Below are positions 17,310 through 28,100 of a stretch of DNA of 64,000 nucleotides, in pieces (within the stretch, counting starts at the first letter, position 1; every line of letters begins with the position of its first letter). The translations under genes were made by a program, and so were the position numbers. Source of the stretch: JBGLNJ01 sp041300525 (GTDB taxonomy: Bacteria > Chloroflexota > Anaerolineae > Fen-1058). The stretch spans positions 2,604,001-2,668,000 of the forward strand of contig JBGLNJ010000001.1 of assembly GCA_041300525.1 (NCBI GenBank). The letters are read 5' to 3'. The notes beneath the pieces were generated by a model. That model worked only from the letters and a program-made list of their open reading frames with translations. It searched no databases and was not told the DNA's origin.

Positions 17310-18493
17310 ATGAAACGCTTACTAGACGCAGCAGGAAGTCTGTTGGGCCTGCTGGTGTTGGCCGCACTGGGGATAGGGCTAATCGCTTTGCTTCGTGAGC
17401 AACCCACAACTGGCAGGCCATCACCATTGGCCTCACCCACGACGATGCGCGCGGCGCAATCCCCATTGAGCACGCCAACACCACGCCCGACTCTTACCCG
17501 AGTGTCAGCTCCCCCTACACAAACACCAAGCCCCACCTTTACATCTGCTCCACCTACATCAACACCTGCGCTTTTACCTACTCTTGTCCCTGGGTGGCAA
17601 ACTTTCGTTTACGCTACGACGAAAGACGGGAAGCCAGCGATGTATCGTTTTCAGGTGGGTAGTGCGGCGCGCAAAGCAAGCGCGATTGTCCAAGTAGACA
17701 CACGCGCATGGCCGACAAGTCGCACTCGCATTGAAGGCCTTTATCCATCGCCAGACGGCAAGCACGTCGCTGTTGCTTGGGTCTATGGTGAAGGTGGCAC
17801 ACTTATCTCGATCTTGGATGTGAATACCGGAAGGCTTACCCTTCTGTTCGGTGAGGAAGCAAAGATAGATCAACGAGCATTCTTCCTTGACTGGTCACAT
17901 GACGGGAACAGCGTTCTGGTTATGGGAAACGTTGACAGTCGTGATCTGCGACATAGCGCATGGCTAGTCAATATAAATACGCGCCAGTTCCGTGAGATAA
18001 ACATCAAAGAAACGACTGACGCACAACAAATCACTGGGGCTTCATTCTCGCCTGATGGGAAAACGATAGCGTACGCCCGATCGGAATGTTACGAGTGCGG
18101 CAGCGAAGTATGGCGCGTCGCTTTGGATGGCTCAGATCAACAACTTTTGTTCAAAGTGCCACAACTCATGATGGGACAAGTGTTGTGGTCACCCAATGGG
18201 CGCTATATCGCCTTCACACAATGGCGAGTATCTGAAGAGCAGGAATTCTTCATAGGAGGAATATATTCGAGTGCTGCCGTGGGCGAGTTGTGGGTGATGG
18301 ATACCCAGAAAGGTGATCGGCATAAGCTAAGTTCAGTATTGACTGGATACTACAGGCAATTTGGCCTTGCTTGGTCACCGGATGGCAAGCAAATCGCTTT
18401 CGTGATGAGCGACGAGGCCAAACTAGGCAAGCAACTAGATGAGTTGCACAGCAATGTCTATGTGGCCGATGTCAACAGTAACAATGTTAAATC
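17310..18493 (+). CDS. Membrane-anchored TolB/WD40-like propeller protein, C-terminus cut off
   Basis: ATG 17310 follows AAGGAGG. One transmembrane helix (about 10–28) and a Pro/Thr/Ser-rich stalk (about 30–95) lead into PD40/TolB-type blades: YPSPDGKHVAVAWV, SFSPDGKTIAYARSE, WSPNGRYIAFTQW and AWSPDGKQIAFVMSDE. After YVADVNSNNVK the sequence turns into a repeat-like stretch (from about 18493) and the frame runs on to 18710 as nonsense. The last blades are missing. Confidence 0.75.
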
Positions 18494-18679
18494 ATCCCAT
18501 CGCTGGCGGTTGAAACCGCGCCTAATGAGCCTGCGGCTGGTCGTCCGCCGTCGCGGACGAGCGTGCGTCCATGCAGACGCGAAGCGGCCCGGCTACAAGC
18601 CCACAAGGCGCGACCTCGGTCGCCAACTTGGAACAATTATTTCTTTCCGACTCCCTAATAACGTTCACCTGACCCGTGG
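18494..18679. repeat. Repeat-like junction sequence
   Basis: GC-rich, non-coding in appearance. It begins with GCTGGCGGTTGAAACCGCGC, nearly the same as GCTGGCGGTTAGAAACCGCG at 60917, so it belongs to a dispersed family. It contains short palindromes (CGTCCGCCG…CGGACG, GCGACC…GGTCGC) and bridges the cut TolB-like gene and the LuxR regulator. Confidence 0.5.
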
Positions 18680-21544
18680 CTATAGCAATCCGAGTTCCTT
18701 TGCCCGCTGAACTGCCTCCCATCTCCCGTGGACATTCAGCTTGCCATAGATGCTTTTCACGTGCGAGCGAACCGTGTTCACGGTCAGATAGAGCCGCTCG
18801 GCAATTTCGGGATTGGAGAGTTCCGCCGCCAAAAGGCGCAGCACCTCCATCTCGCGCTCAGTCAAAGGCTCAACCATTTCGGACTTTGGATTGCGGATTT
18901 CGGATTGGGATGACACAGTCGAGGCCGACGCCGTCGAGACCGAGGTGGGAAATGCCATCAAAAGTCTATCGGCATACTCGACCAGTTTGGGAGCTTGGCC
19001 GCGCGATTGCTTTCCAATCCAAGATCGAAAATCCGCCATCAGCAATCTCAGGGGGTCGCCTTCGTCCACAAAGAGACGAATATAGCCCGAAGGCTCGGCC
19101 AGCGTCACGGCGTGCTCCAACGCGGCCAGGGCCTGCGCCGAATCGCCAGCCGCCAGGAACGCGAGCGCCCGGAGGATTTGGATTTGGATCACGACCTCGA
19201 AGCGTCCCTCACGTTCCAGCCTGGGCAGCAGCAGATCGAGCAGCGCGAGGGCGTCTCCCGGGCGATTCTGGGCCAGCATCAGTTTTGCCAGGGTGGGTAT
19301 TTCGTACCGGCGAATCAGGCCGCGGGGCGATTCCTCACTGGCTTGCTCGATCAGCGAGTCAACCGGCTTGTCCAGTCCACGCGACTTGGCCCAGACCACT
19401 GCCTGCGCCAGATCTCCCTGGTCAATGTACAGCATCGCCTGGCTCATCGCCACACCCAGATCGTCCAAGCCGGTCGCCTCAGTCTGAGCGGCGAGTTGCT
19501 CGGCCTTGCGCATCACCTCCCAGGCGCCAGCTATGTCGCCTTGTGTTTGCTTGACGCGCGCCAGCGCGAGGTGCGCGCCGATTGTCATAGCGGCGCTTGT
19601 GCCTCGAGTCAGTTCGATGCCGTCGGTGAGGTAACGCGCAGCGGTTTCTAGATCGTTCCATTCGCGGGCCAGATAACCCAGGCCGATGAGCACCAGTCCC
19701 GCGATGGGCAGCCGCCTCCCTCGCCGGTCTACGGCCATCTCGAGTGCGCGGTCGAACATTGCCTTGGCTTCGTGGAGCCGTCCCTGCGCCATACGCAAGC
19801 GTCCCACGCGGCGCAGCGCCAGCACGGCGAACATGACGTTGCCCGTTTTTTCGCCGATGCGCGCGCCTTCCTCAAAAGTCCGCACGGCGGCGTCCAGGTT
19901 CTCACTCCACAAGTAACTCAGGCCCAGACTGCCGATGGCAAAGGCGCGCAAAAGGATATTGTCCTCGGGCAAAAGCTCCAATGCGCGACGGGCCAGTTGG
20001 GTGGCGCGCGGCGCATCGCCTTGATACGCCGCGGTCAGGGCGCGCAGCGCGGTCGCTTCACCAGCGATCGCGCTGCTGGAATCGGTCCGTTCGGCCTCGT
20101 GCAAGATCGTTTCTACCCCGTCCGCCGAATGGCCGCTCAACAATAGCGCCATGGCCTGATAGACGCGCAGGCGCGGTCGAGCGCGCACGGCCTCACTCGG
20201 CAGCAGGTCAAGCCAGCGCAACAAGGTGGCAATCTCGCTGTGCGCCAGAGTCGGTTGCGCCGCCTGCTCGATCAGGCGCGCGGCTCGCTCATAGTCTTGC
20301 GCCGCTGCGGCGTGCTCGATCGCGCCCGCCATCAGCGCGCCTGCCGTCAGGCCGCCTGTACTCAGGCCGCCTGTACTCGGGCCGCCTGTACTCGGGCCGC
20401 CTGTACTCAGGCCGCTATCGGTTGCAGCGGCAGCCTCGTGCCACTCACTGGCCCGCAGGTGCAAGGTCGGCGCGAGGTCGGGCTGGGTGTGTTGCAAGCG
20501 ATGGCGCAGCAGATCGGAAAAGAGACGGTGATAGCGATACCAGCACTGATGATCGTCCAGCGGAAGGACGAACAGGTTGGCATGTTCCAGCTTTTCCAGC
20601 ATCGCCTGGCTCGACCCCACTCTCTGTCCTTCCCCTGACAGGAGTGGAACGCCGATCACGGCATCGCACAGCGGGCCACTCATGCGGTCGAGGATCGAGG
20701 TCTGCAACAGAAAGGACTGGACGCTTTCAGTTTGTCGCTGACAGACCTCTTCGATCAGGTAATCCAAAATGTAATGTTGGCTGCCTGCAAACGCGGCGAC
20801 AAAGCCGGAGAGGTCTTGGCCTTGCACCACGCGTGATTCCATCGCGAGCGCCGCCATTTGCAGACCCGCGATCCAACCTTCGGTGCGGAAAGCGAGCGCG
20901 GCCACGTCATCCGCCGAAAGCGTTAGCCCCACGACTTGGTTGAGAAACTCGGCGGCCTCGCCGGAAGTAAAGCGCAAATCGGTTTGGCGCAGCTCGGTCA
21001 ATTGCCCGCGTCCCCTGAGCCGCGCGACGGGCAGGGGCGGGTCGCCGCGAGTGGCGATGACAAAATGCAAGTTGCTTGGCAGGTGATCGAGCAGAAATGT
21101 GATGGCAGCGTGAATCGGTGGGGCGGTGATAAGATGATAGTCGTCGAGGACGAGAATAAACGGATCGGGCATAGCGGCGATGTCGTTGATCAGGCTCGTG
21201 AGGAGTGCCTCCGGCGGGGGCGGCTGGGGAGTTTGCAATATGGCCTCGGCGGACTGGCCGATGTCCGGATCAACCCTTTGCAGGGCTGCTACGAAATAGG
21301 TGAGGAAACGGGTGGGGTCGTTGTCGCTTTCGTCGAGGGAGAGCCAAGTGAAGGGACGCTCTGCGCCGCTTAACCATTCCGTAACGAGCGTGGTCTTGCC
21401 AAAGCCGGCCGGCGCGGAGACGAGAGTGAGCTTGCACGCTGCGCGCAGGCCCGCGTTCAACCGCTCGATCAGGCGCGGGCGCGACACCCGTTCAGGCCGG
21501 ACAGGTGGAACGTAGAGTTTCGTGGTCAGTAGAGGTGTAGCCAT
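18680..21544 (-). CDS. MalT-like LuxR-family STAND transcriptional regulator
   Basis: 954 residues. Domain order is an N-terminal ARM (LLTTKLYVPPVRPERVSRPRL), a STAND NTPase with Walker A APAGFGKTTL (about 45–54) and Walker B FILVLDDYHLI, a winged helix, TPR-like helices (about 430–800), and a C-terminal LuxR HTH (EPLTEREMEVLRLLAAELSN … YLTVNTVRSHVKSIYGKL). Such regulators sense a ligand, hydrolyse ATP and activate transcription. ATG 21544 is chosen because MATPLLTTKLY is the usual family start; codons upstream are weak. It is the last gene after an ABC exporter on the same strand. A 15-bp tandem repeat encodes STGG(P/L) units before the TPR region. Confidence 0.9.
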   Translation of the reverse strand: MATPLLTTKLYVPPVRPERVSRPRLIERLNAGLRAACKLTLVSAPAGFGKTTLVTEWLSGAERPFTWLSLDESDNDPTRFLTYFVAALQRVDPDIGQSAEAILQTPQPPPPEALLTSLINDIAAMPDPFILVLDDYHLITAPPIHAAITFLLDHLPSNLHFVIATRGDPPLPVARLRGRGQLTELRQTDLRFTSGEAAEFLNQVVGLTLSADDVAALAFRTEGWIAGLQMAALAMESRVVQGQDLSGFVAAFAGSQHYILDYLIEEVCQRQTESVQSFLLQTSILDRMSGPLCDAVIGVPLLSGEGQRVGSSQAMLEKLEHANLFVLPLDDHQCWYRYHRLFSDLLRHRLQHTQPDLAPTLHLRASEWHEAAAATDSGLSTGGPSTGGPSTGGLSTGGLTAGALMAGAIEHAAAAQDYERAARLIEQAAQPTLAHSEIATLLRWLDLLPSEAVRARPRLRVYQAMALLLSGHSADGVETILHEAERTDSSSAIAGEATALRALTAAYQGDAPRATQLARRALELLPEDNILLRAFAIGSLGLSYLWSENLDAAVRTFEEGARIGEKTGNVMFAVLALRRVGRLRMAQGRLHEAKAMFDRALEMAVDRRGRRLPIAGLVLIGLGYLAREWNDLETAARYLTDGIELTRGTSAAMTIGAHLALARVKQTQGDIAGAWEVMRKAEQLAAQTEATGLDDLGVAMSQAMLYIDQGDLAQAVVWAKSRGLDKPVDSLIEQASEESPRGLIRRYEIPTLAKLMLAQNRPGDALALLDLLLPRLEREGRFEVVIQIQILRALAFLAAGDSAQALAALEHAVTLAEPSGYIRLFVDEGDPLRLLMADFRSWIGKQSRGQAPKLVEYADRLLMAFPTSVSTASASTVSSQSEIRNPKSEMVEPLTEREMEVLRLLAAELSNPEIAERLYLTVNTVRSHVKSIYGKLNVHGRWEAVQRAKELGLL
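20351..20410. repeat. In-frame 15-bp minisatellite, four copies
   Basis: Four near-identical units GCCGCCTGTACTC(A/G)G, differing only at one A/G position. They encode STGG(P/L) repeats in a linker of the LuxR regulator. The 15-base period keeps the reading frame. Confidence 0.9.
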
Positions 21545-21560
21545 TGTGCCGGTATCTTGT

Positions 21561-22823
21561 TTATTCGAACTTGAAGCGCCACTGGGCAACCAGGAAGAAA
21601 ACGATGCTCATCGCCATCAAGATTCCGATCTGCGGCAAGACCTCGACCAGCGTCGCCTTTTCCACCATCAGGCTATAGTACGCGTCGAGGGCGTGACCGT
21701 GCGGCGTGAGGTTTGCCAGGATGCCCAGCAAGCCCTCCGTGCGGACGAGCGGCACTTTGGCCATGAGGCCGATACAGCCGCTCAGGCCGGCCATGATAAA
21801 GCCCAAGATCAGGCCGACGCCGCCGGCCTGGCCGGATGACTTGGCCAGCGCGGCGACCAGCATCCCCAGCGCGGTCGAGGTCAGCGCCACGACAAGGGTG
21901 AGCGCCACTAGCCCATCCGGCGACTGGCCCAGCGGCATCTTGAAAAAGGTGTTCCCCACACCGAATAGCACGACGACTTGCAGACACGAAAGCAGCATAA
22001 AGGCCAGCATCTTGCCGGCGATGATGACCCCGCGCGGGACAGGCGCCGCCAGCAAGCGGCGAAGCGTGCCCGCTTCGCGCTCTCTCAGGAGCGAACTGGA
22101 TGACCAGTTGACGTTGAGAAAAATGAACATGACCGTAAAGCCAGGGAACATGAGCGCAAAGATAATCTCGATCCCGCCTGTGACCTTGGCTCCGGTCAAG
22201 TCCTCGGTGACGACGTCAATGGCCGGCGTCCGGCGCATGTCGTCCAGCGTGGTCATGATTACGCCGAGCGTCTGCGCCTCCATCCCTTGCCGCAGTTGAG
22301 TGTTGGCCCTGGTAAACGCGCCCGATTCGTCCAGAACCGTGTTGATGCCGTGTTGCACCTCGCCCCAGACGATCACCTCGGAGACGACCTCGTTCATGAT
22401 GCCGCGGACGATGCTGGCGGCGTCCGGATCGCCGGGATCAACGATAACCTCAATCGCCGTAGGCTTGTAATTCTGAATGTTCCGGGTAAAGCCTTCGGGA
22501 ATGATAATGGCGGCCTTGACCTTGCCCTGCGCCACGCGCGCCTCGGCCTCGGCGCTGGAGGTGAGGCTCTCGACTTGCAGCTCTTTGACTTCTCTGATGA
22601 GGGCTTTGGCGACTTCTCTTCCGAACCCACCCTTGTCCTCGTTGACCAGGCAGACGTTCAGCAGAACAGTCGTCGTTTTGTCGGTGAGTTGCAGGTTGGC
22701 GCCGCCCATCATGGCGATGAGGAAAAGTGGCAGCAGAAAAAATAGCGCCAGCGAACCGACGTCCTTGAGGATCAGTTGGATTTCTTTCCACGTGACTGAG
22801 AGTGTGCAGGCAATGGTTTTCAT
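21561..22823 (-). CDS. ABC-2 type exporter permease (distal copy)
   Basis: About 420 residues. One N-terminal membrane helix (SLALFFLLPLFLIAMMGG), a large extracytoplasmic domain (about 50–210), then five helices with the ABC-2 signature LLREREAGTLRRLLAAPVPRGVIIAGKM. This is the YhgE/NatB-like layout of antibiotic or sodium exporters. ATG 22823 has GAGG nine bases upstream and lies 11 bases after the previous gene's stop; the TTG at 22838 would overlap. It works with the ATPase fragment at 24080. Confidence 0.85.
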   Translation of the reverse strand: MKTIACTLSVTWKEIQLILKDVGSLALFFLLPLFLIAMMGGANLQLTDKTTTVLLNVCLVNEDKGGFGREVAKALIREVKELQVESLTSSAEAEARVAQGKVKAAIIIPEGFTRNIQNYKPTAIEVIVDPGDPDAASIVRGIMNEVVSEVIVWGEVQHGINTVLDESGAFTRANTQLRQGMEAQTLGVIMTTLDDMRRTPAIDVVTEDLTGAKVTGGIEIIFALMFPGFTVMFIFLNVNWSSSSLLREREAGTLRRLLAAPVPRGVIIAGKMLAFMLLSCLQVVVLFGVGNTFFKMPLGQSPDGLVALTLVVALTSTALGMLVAALAKSSGQAGGVGLILGFIMAGLSGCIGLMAKVPLVRTEGLLGILANLTPHGHALDAYYSLMVEKATLVEVLPQIGILMAMSIVFFLVAQWRFKFE

Positions 22824-22834
22824 GGTGGTTTTCC

Positions 22835-24073
22835 TCAATCAAAGTCAAATCGCCACAGGCCGACGGCGAAAAAGAGCGCCGTAAAGCCCAGCAACACAGC
22901 CATGTCGGTCGTCACGTCGGCCAGGCCAAGCCCGCGCGTCATCAGGTTGGTCAGCGCGTGGTTGGCCCAATAGTGCGGCACGACTTTGGGCAGCGGCCCC
23001 AGGAATTGCTCCAGGATGAACAGCGGCATGATCCCGCCACCCACAAAACCCATGCCCCACAAGAGCAGGGTGCTCAACCCGCCGATCTGGGCTTCGGTGC
23101 GCGCAAGGCCGGCGATGAGGATACCGAACGCGCTGGAGCACAGTGCGATCAGCACGATGACCAGCACCGTGGCAAGCGGCTCAACTCCCAGCGTCACCGG
23201 CGTCAGCCCGATCAGTCGCAGTCCCCAGATGCCAAAGGCAAAGATGACGGCGCTCTGGACGATCCCTGTGACCAAGTTGGGCAGCATCTTGCCCGCCAGC
23301 AGAGCCGCCTTGCTTATCGGCGCGGCCAGCAGGCGGCGAAATGTGCCCGCCTTTTTCTCCTCATAGATGGACTCGGCTGTCTTTTGCGCCATCAGGAAAA
23401 CGAACAGGACCGTCATGCCCGTCACGGCAAAAGCGCTGGCGTTGAGTGGTTCTTCTCGCTGTCCTTCTTTCCGCGGCACACTTTGCTTCACGGCCACCAG
23501 CGGCTCGGCTTGCGCGCGCTCGAACTGGCTGCGAGCCTGCTTCTGCATCCGATCCGTGGTAAAGGCATCCGCGGACTCGCGCACGCCGGACTGCATCTCG
23601 CGCATCTGCTCCATCGCTTGTAGCAGTTGAATCTCCAACGACATGTCGCGCGCCACGCCTTCCACCACCCGCCGCACGGCGTCGGTCTGTTCGATGTCGG
23701 CATCTGGATGGACGATCAGGCGCAGCGTGGCGGGGTCGCTGGCGGCAATGTCGCGGGAAAAGGCCTCCGGGATGGTCAGCACGCGGGCGATCTCGGCCAG
23801 ATTCAATCGGGTCATCGCCTTGGTCTGCTCTTGACGCTCGACGCGCACGCCGCCGGCTTGGTCAAGTTTTTCGAGCAGCGTCCGCGCCGATTTGCCGCCG
23901 TCCAGATCAACCACCACCAGCGGGATGCGGGTATCTCCGCCCTTGCCGACCGCGCCCAGCGCGCCGCTGAATACGACGATGAACAGCAGGGGCAGCAGAA
24001 AAAGCATGAACAAGTTGCCCCGGTCTTGCAACAGAATCTGCAAATCCTTGAACGCTATGCTGAGGACTTTCAT
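22835..24073 (-). CDS. ABC-2 type exporter permease (proximal copy)
   Basis: 412 residues. Same architecture as its neighbour: N-terminal helix (GNLFMLFLLPLLFIVVFSG), an extracytoplasmic domain, then IYEEKKAGTFRRLLAAPISK and five helices. The two permeases probably heterodimerise. ATG 24073 lies six bases after the ATPase stop. Order on the minus strand is ATPase, permease, permease, LuxR regulator. Confidence 0.87.
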   Translation of the reverse strand: MKVLSIAFKDLQILLQDRGNLFMLFLLPLLFIVVFSGALGAVGKGGDTRIPLVVVDLDGGKSARTLLEKLDQAGGVRVERQEQTKAMTRLNLAEIARVLTIPEAFSRDIAASDPATLRLIVHPDADIEQTDAVRRVVEGVARDMSLEIQLLQAMEQMREMQSGVRESADAFTTDRMQKQARSQFERAQAEPLVAVKQSVPRKEGQREEPLNASAFAVTGMTVLFVFLMAQKTAESIYEEKKAGTFRRLLAAPISKAALLAGKMLPNLVTGIVQSAVIFAFGIWGLRLIGLTPVTLGVEPLATVLVIVLIALCSSAFGILIAGLARTEAQIGGLSTLLLWGMGFVGGGIMPLFILEQFLGPLPKVVPHYWANHALTNLMTRGLGLADVTTDMAVLLGFTALFFAVGLWRFDFD

Positions 24074-24079
24074 CGTCTA

Positions 24080-24587
24080 TCACTCCCTGAGCTTTTTGCC
24101 CGTCAAGTGCAAAAAGACGCTCTCCAGGTTAGGCTCCAAAATTTCGAGCGAAGTGAGCGGGATGTCGCGCCCGTTGAGAAAGCCGATCACGTTGACGACG
24201 GCTTGCTGGCTATGCTCGGCCATGATCTTGATGACGGGCGCAGCCGCCGTCTCTTTGCCGTCCTTTTGCTCAGGCGATTCGCCTTTGGCAGGTGGCGGCG
24301 CGATCGGCGACACGAGTGTTGGGTACAACGCCATCGCCTCTTTGACGGCCGGAAGCGCGCGAATGTCCCGCACGATCTGCGCCAGGGTCTCATCGCTCAT
24401 CTGGGGCACGCCGACCTTGATCACGCCGCCGCCCAGCAACGCGATCAGGTTCTTGATCGTGTCCAGCGCAATGATTTTGCCCTGGTCAACGATGGCGACG
24501 CGGCTGCACAACAGCTCGACTTCTTCCATATAGTGGCTGGTGTAGATGATGCTCATGCCCCGCTCGCGGTTGAGCTGCAGCACGCTC
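24080..24587 (-). pseudogene. ABC transporter ATPase, C-terminal part only
   Basis: Begins inside the domain at LQLNRERGMSIIYTSHYMEE, the H-loop region. Walker A, the signature motif and Walker B (about 190 N-terminal residues) are absent. The C-terminal ~150 residues include the DUF4162-like tail. Upstream sequence is the unrelated S8-protease tail. This is a junction casualty rather than a natural short gene. Confidence 0.85.
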
Positions 24588-25008
24588 GGGTGGATACGAC
24601 ACGTGGGCTGGTGGCTACAAGAGTTGGGCGGGCGGCTACAAGAGCTGGGCCGGTGGCACGACCAACTGGGACAGCGGATTCAATAGCTGGGCCACTGGTT
24701 ACAAGAGTTGGGCGGGCGGCTATAACAGTTGGGCAGGCGGCTACAAGAGCTGGGCCGGCAGTTACAACAGTTGGGCGAGCGGATATAAGAGCTGGGCCGG
24801 CGGTTACAAGAGTTGGGCGGGCGGCTACAAGAGTTGGGCCGGCGGATATGCGTCGTGGGCCGGCGGCTACAAGAGTTGGGCCGGCGGTTACAAGAGTTGG
24901 GCCGGTTCTACGGGTGATCCGAACTGGGCTGCAGCCTTTGCCACTCTGAAGAATCAACCGGCGGGCACAGCAGCTGTGGGCATCAACGTCTTGTCGAACG
25001 ACCAATGA
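24586..25008 (+). pseudogene. C-terminal repeat tail of an S8 (subtilisin-like) protease
   Basis: An open frame with no start encodes about 14 tandem copies of an octapeptide of the type SWAGGYKS (variants GGYNSW, GSYNSW, SGYKSW), then a GDPNWAAAFATLKNQP tail and stop at 25006. Chloroflexota S8 proteases often end in Trp/Ser/Gly-rich repeats of this kind, to my knowledge; the catalytic domain is missing upstream of the junction. The translated repeat is certain, the family assignment is inference. Confidence 0.6.
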
Positions 25009-25052
25009 CCCAAAGGTGAGGTTGGCCTGCGGTTCACGGTCATGGCACATTG

Positions 25053-25090
25053 ACAGGCGCAGGAAGGGATGGGTTCCCTCCTGCGTCTGT
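25053..25090 (+). terminator. Hairpin after the S8-protease tail
   Basis: A 17-base arm (25053–25069) pairs imperfectly with 25074–25090 around a four-base loop, 45 bases after the stop. Only a weak T-rich stretch follows (TTGTCTT). Confidence 0.55.
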
Positions 25091-25167
25091 TGTCTTGGCG
25101 TTACGGCTCACCCTTACGAAAGGTCTCACCGACCCCCAAAGAATTTTCGCGCGCGTGGCGCGTCGCC

Positions 25168-28100
25168 TTACCGTGATGTCCTGCTCAGATCTGCCAATCG
25201 CGCCAATTGCTGTTCGACTCGGGCCAAGTCGGCGGCGGCTCCCAATTGCTTAAAGCTTTGTTGGGCTGCCTGCAGTTCTTGCCGCGTTTGCTCAAACTGG
25301 TCGAGCTGCAATGACAGCACAGCGCTCCAATAGTCTGTCCGTGCGGCTTCTAATCTCGAGCCACTGGCGCGGAAGATGGCTGCACTGCGCTCGAGATGGC
25401 GGCGGGCAGAGGCCGGGTCGCCGCGTGCCTGATCCAGGCGGCCTCGCAATCGCTCGTACCGTCCCCACTCTATCGCGTCGCCCTCGTCGCCGCCGGTGCT
25501 TTCTCGCAATACGTCGTGGGTGCGTTTGGCACACTGCTCGGCTTCGTCCAGGTGTTTCTGTTCCAGGTGCAGCACGCTCTGCAGTTCATAAGCGTCTGCC
25601 AGATTCACGTTGGCTTTGGCGCCGGCCTCAGCATACAAAAGAATCGAGGCATCCAGATGTTTAGCGCAGTCGGCCCAATGGTCTTGCGCCAGGTCGAGAC
25701 GGCCCAAGTTCATATGCGCTTGGGCCAGTTCGTAGGAATGTCCAATGCGCTGGGCGAGGGCAAGGCTGCGGGTAAAATGCTCTTCAGCTTTGGCCCATTC
25801 GCCCCGGTCCGTGTACAGCCCGCCAAGATTCGTGCAAGCCAGCGCCAGCCCTTCGACCTCACCGATGCGTTCGTGCAATTCGATGGCGCGCTCGTAATCG
25901 GCCAACGCGCCATCCCAGTCGCCGCTGGTTTCTTTGAGGATCGCCAAGTTGTTCATCGAACGCGCATAACCGACCACGTCGCCCAAGCGTTGGCGGAGTT
26001 CCAGGGCACGCTCGACACATTCCGCTGCCCGCTTCCATTCGCTGCGATTAAAGTGCACAGCGCCCAATCGGTTGAGGATCGAGGATAATACGTCATAGTG
26101 CTCAGTGTCGCTGACCAGGGCCAATCCTTGCTCCAGCCTGTTTTGCGCTGCAGCCAGGTCGCCCCGGCGCAGACTGAGCCAGCCCAGATCGGAATAGATC
26201 TGGGCCTCTAGTTCAGGGCGCACAGTGCCCGCCAGGCTGATTTCGCCCAACGCTTGATGCAGCCAGCGTTCCGCCTCAGACACGTCACCTCGCTTGTCCC
26301 ATACTTGTCCTAGCTTGAGCATCGCTTGCGCGCGAGCTTCTGGGGCGGCCTCTTTCCATTCTTCCAGTGCTGCCTGGTACAGAGCCGTGGCTTCTTCGTA
26401 CTGGCCGATGTGTTGTTGAACCTCGCCTAACCCGATGGCGGCCTGCCAGCGTTCGGCCTCGCAGTCGCTCAGGTGTTGCGAAAGCTGCAGCGCCAGGCTA
26501 TAGTGTTCAACGGCTTCGTGATTGGCAAATCGCTGGCGGGCGCGGTCGCCAGCCTGCAGCGCATAGCGCATCGCTTTGTCGCGCACGTGAGCGCGGTGAT
26601 AGTGCAAGGCCAGCACTTCGGCCTGGCTGTTGACGTCGGCCGCATACAAAGTCTCGATGCACTCGGCCACTGCACGGTGAAGCCCGGGGCGTTGGTTGTG
26701 CATCAGGCCGTCGTAGATCGTTTCTTGGGTGATGATGTGGCGGAAGCCATGCATAGGCTCGCCCGCTCCGGGCCGTTTCACCAGCAGTCCCATCTGCGTG
26801 AGCCGCTCCAGCATCGGCAGCACATTGACCGTGCCGTGCAGCCGACGCTCGACCTCGTCCAACAGGCTGGCGCTGAACTGCAAGCCGATGACGGCGGCAT
26901 CGCGCAGAACATGTTGCAGGTCTTGGGGCAGGCGGTCTACGCGCGCCATCATCAGCCCGCGCAGGGTGGTGGGCACCTCTAGCGATTCAAGCTCGACCGT
27001 CGAGGCGACTTGCCACTGGTCGTCCCCCTGCGTCAGGACTTGCTTTTCAATCAACGTATGCACAAACTCTTCAATATAGAAAGGATTGCCTTCTGCGCGG
27101 GTCAGGATGGTGTTGACAAACTGTTCCGGCAAACTGTTCAAGTTGACCAGGTGTCCCAGCAAGGCCCGACCGTATTCCGGCGAAAGCGGTTTGAGTTCAA
27201 CGGAAAGAAGCGCGGGCGCAGCCAGGGGAGCTTGCGTCTGAGGAAAGGCAATCTGCAAGGGCGCTTCCGGTTGGGGCCGCGAGATGAGGCACAGGAGCAA
27301 GGGAGCTTCGCGGACCAGGCCGACGAGGGATGGCAGCATATCCTTTGAAAGATCGTCGGCCCAGTGAAAGTCTTCAAGGATCAGCACGATAGCGCGCCGG
27401 CGGGTTTCTTCCAATAACCATTCACGCAGCGCCAGCTCGGTCAACTGTTTGATGCGTTCCGGTTCCAGGTAGCGGAGAGAGGTCTGTTCTTCCGGCGTGA
27501 GGGCGCTCCCCATCACTTGCCGCAAAAAGGGACGGAGCGCAGGTGTGACCTTTTCATCCCAGGCCGTCTGAGGCGGAAAGGTGCGCAGAGCGTCTTGCAG
27601 CAGCGAGCGGAAAACGCCATAGCCCACGCCTTGGGAATAGGGCAACCCACGTCCTTGCCAGACCGTGGCCTGGTCTGGCACGATGACGGAGAGCCACTCG
27701 GAGACCAAACGCGATTTGCCCATTCCGGCTTCGCCCTGGATCGTCACCACGCTGCCGTGCCGCTCGTCGAGAAAGGCCGCCAACGCCAGGCGTAATTGTT
27801 GCAGCTCAGTGTTCCTGCCCAGGAGAATGGTCTTGGTGCCGGCAACGCCGCGCGTCGGGAGTGGCTCGGCGCGGTCGCCGATCACCTCATAGACCGTCAT
27901 GGGCTGGTCAATGCCTTTGATCTGGGTCGTGCCCATAGCCTCAAAGTTGAAGAAGGGGCGGGTTTGTTCATAGACGCGCGAGCTGACAACGGTGCGGCCC
28001 GGCTGACTGAACGCCTGCAAGCGCGCCGCCAAGTTGACCGTGTCTCCAATCACGGTGTAGGCGGCTTGCTCTTGTGTGCCGAGGATGCCCGCAATGACCG

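Noticed and set aside
18494..18710. C-terminal extension of the TolB-like protein
   Set aside because: Translation gives Arg-rich nonsense, and the DNA matches a dispersed repeat found near 60.9 kb.
23627..24949. Plus-strand 440-codon frame opposite the exporter genes, and a minus-strand repeat frame over the S8 tail
   Set aside because: They are antisense to the permease/ATPase genes and out of frame with the clear SWAGGYK repeats. Repeats make all frames open here.
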